64,000 nt of DNA from Gammaproteobacteria bacterium 39-13 (GTDB lineage: Bacteria; Pseudomonadota; Gammaproteobacteria; Berkiellales; Berkiellaceae): positions 62,001 to 126,000 of the forward strand of contig MKTN01000038.1 of NCBI GenBank assembly GCA_001898235.1. Direction: 5' to 3'. The stretch's first letter is position 1, and every line of letters starts with the position of its first letter. The position numbers and the translations under genes were made by a program. The notes beneath the pieces are model-generated. The model searched no databases. It saw nothing but the letters and a program-made list of their open reading frames with translations, and had not been told where the DNA came from. This document shows, piece by piece, positions 62,637-64,000 of the stretch.

Positions 62637-64000
62637 ATGAGTCAATCAGAAGATGAAAAAATAAATATACGTAAATATGCAAGTTTTCTCTATTTGCAAC
62701 AAATCAGAAACTTCTATCTGCAAAACAAACATTTATTTCAAAAAAATTCTTCTCCTTATCACCAATTGAATGCAGCCTTAAAGGAAATTGAAAAAACTGT
62801 CTCTGATTCAGACATGGGTTTTGATAATAAAATTAAATACGAAAAAATTTATTCTAAATTACAAACAGCTATTCAGGTAGTTGCAGAACATGAATTAAAA
62901 AACTATGAAAACAACATTAACACCATCGATAAGAAAGGAGCTTTTAACACGCTTGATCCTTTTTTTATTCAAGTTTATGAAAATGAAAATGACATCAATA
63001 AAAAATTATTTGAAAGGTTATCAACAATTGATAATCTTGACGATAACGGAATGGAACTTAAACAAAAGATAAAAACTCATACTACAAATCCGAGTAAAAT
63101 GTTTAATATTTCCCATCCCGACAATCCTGTCAACGCGTTTGTGACAAGTATGCTGGGAATACAATATAACCCTCTCAGAAAAAATAACATTCCTTATGTT
63201 AATTTTTTAGAAACAGAATCATCGGTGACGCAAGAACGGAAAAACCTTCGCATCGGCGCGCAAACTCAAAAGGAAGGTGTAGTAAATCCTACCTTTAAGC
63301 GTTATCTATTAGCAAACGCAAGATATCGAGCAGAAAAATCTGAAAAGCTAGAGGAAGAAAAACCTTATGAATATGTTTATATTAATCTTTTAAAAAGACC
63401 ACAAAAAGATCAATCGACTCCGAAAAAGAAAGGGGTGATCAAGAACTTTAAAGATAAGTTCGTCCGAAGCTCAGAAGGACGGCGTGCCGCAGCATTAGAA
63501 GAAATCAACATAAGAAAATATTATAAAACTGCCGTCATTACTCTGCCTGCAGATAATGATTTTCTGCTCGGAAAATTTAGCATGAAATCTGGCACTGCAA
63601 AAGATGCAACCCAAAGTAATGCACATGAACTATTAGAACAACTTACGCAAAGCATCCAAGAAAACAAAAATGATTTCTTTATTTCAAGAGATGTTAAAAA
63701 AAGAATTTTTATTGAGGTTTTTAACAATGCTGAATTAAATCAGTTAAAAGCTGCGCTCAAAATGGAACCTAATGATAAAAAACTAAATGATAGGTACGAT
63801 CAATTAAGAGAAGAACTCTTTAAAGAAAAAGTAGAAGAACTATTTGTCAAGTCTATTAAAGATATTCTTGGAGATAAAGCAGCCGCTGAATTTATGGCTG
63901 GAAAAACAAATCCTGAAGAACGTCTTCTTGCGCTCTCGCCTGAACAACGAAGTGCCATTATATTTCATTTCACCAAATTTCATTTGTCAAAACACATACT
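62637..64000 (+). CDS. Large charged protein, 5' part only, candidate effector
   Basis: Open from ATG 62637 to the window end: at least 454 codons, no stop. The predicted protein has no signal peptide and is Lys/Glu/Asn-rich. Recognisable pieces are a helical N-terminal domain (INIRKYASFLYLQQIRNF), PYEYVYINLLKRP (about 243-255), KTAVITLPADNDFLLGKF (about 300-317) and a helical stretch near 380-430. I do not recognise the family; the VITLPAD and YVYINLL patterns feel like those in Coxiella/Legionella secreted proteins. The gene continues past the window. Confidence 0.75.
   Translation, partial: MSQSEDEKINIRKYASFLYLQQIRNFYLQNKHLFQKNSSPYHQLNAALKEIEKTVSDSDMGFDNKIKYEKIYSKLQTAIQVVAEHELKNYENNINTIDKKGAFNTLDPFFIQVYENENDINKKLFERLSTIDNLDDNGMELKQKIKTHTTNPSKMFNISHPDNPVNAFVTSMLGIQYNPLRKNNIPYVNFLETESSVTQERKNLRIGAQTQKEGVVNPTFKRYLLANARYRAEKSEKLEEEKPYEYVYINLLKRPQKDQSTPKKKGVIKNFKDKFVRSSEGRRAAALEEINIRKYYKTAVITLPADNDFLLGKFSMKSGTAKDATQSNAHELLEQLTQSIQENKNDFFISRDVKKRIFIEVFNNAELNQLKAALKMEPNDKKLNDRYDQLREELFKEKVEELFVKSIKDILGDKAAAEFMAGKTNPEERLLALSPEQRSAIIFHFTKFHLSKHI

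Noticed and set aside
1-64000. tRNA, rRNA, insertion sequence transposase or prophage genes
   Set aside because: No cloverleaf-like sequences, rRNA segments, transposase motifs (DDE, HUH) or phage structural genes were recognised on either strand.

Overview
The window reads as AT-rich gammaproteobacterial chromosome, most likely from the order Legionellales (Legionella/Coxiella/Berkiella-type intracellular bacteria). Three things support this: conserved gammaproteobacterial blocks (lptD-surA-pdxA-rsmA-apaG-apaH, amgK-murU, a cta/cox operon, znuABC, ubiA-rubB), a solitary homologue of the Dot/Icm component IcmL/DotI, and many eukaryote-like proteins of the kind exported by Dot/Icm type IVB systems. 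The exact genus is inference; the coding style and the mix of effectors would fit Candidatus Berkiella.

Layout. 1-10.4 kb: the end of an iolC-like gene, djlA-murU-amgK on the minus strand, and the envelope/housekeeping run lptD to apaH. 10.5-19.5 kb: a complete aa3-type cytochrome c oxidase operon with its assembly genes (subunits II, I and III, Cox11, SURF1, a SCO-like protein, heme A synthase, heme O synthase, SCO). 19.7-22.1 kb: an aldehyde dehydrogenase lacking the usual general-base Glu, and an arylamine N-acetyltransferase. 22.4-40.5 kb: an accessory, effector-like region. It holds an ankyrin protein with a kinase-like catalytic motif and its decayed tandem copy, a second ankyrin protein, a large Ser/Thr-kinase-like protein, a PKMT-type methyltransferase, two small peptides with bacteriocin-type leaders, a charged disordered protein, a possible cysteine-protease-like protein, an R-SNARE-like protein and a large membrane protein. 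mscL, argO, an esterase and a PaaK-like enzyme lie among them.

40.6-43.2 kb: zinc uptake genes. 43.3-48.1 kb: a small secreted protein, the IcmL-like protein and a three-domain LplT-PlsC-AasS fusion. 48.2-52.5 kb: a phosphorelay (hybrid kinase, REC-Hpt protein, single REC protein) beside a lone membrane sensor domain. 52.8-59.9 kb: an F-box/ankyrin protein, ubiA, rubB, a YopJ-like protein, a methyltransferase and small unknown genes. 59.9-62.1 kb: arginase plus ornithine aminotransferase. The end holds a third leader peptide and a long effector-like ORF that runs off the window.

Two non-coding themes stand out. A family of roughly 117-187 bp palindromic elements is scattered between genes; its ends read TATAGTCnnnGCA and it has a conserved core AGTGTATnnnAAATACAT. 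Perfect hairpins also sit at many gene ends. The most striking single observation is the protein at 37037-37618: its N-terminal 65 residues match a eukaryotic VAMP7-type R-SNARE motif, including the zero-layer arginine, and hydrophobic segments follow. Together with the F-box, kinase, ankyrin and YopJ-like proteins it suggests manipulation of host membrane traffic, ubiquitination and signalling.
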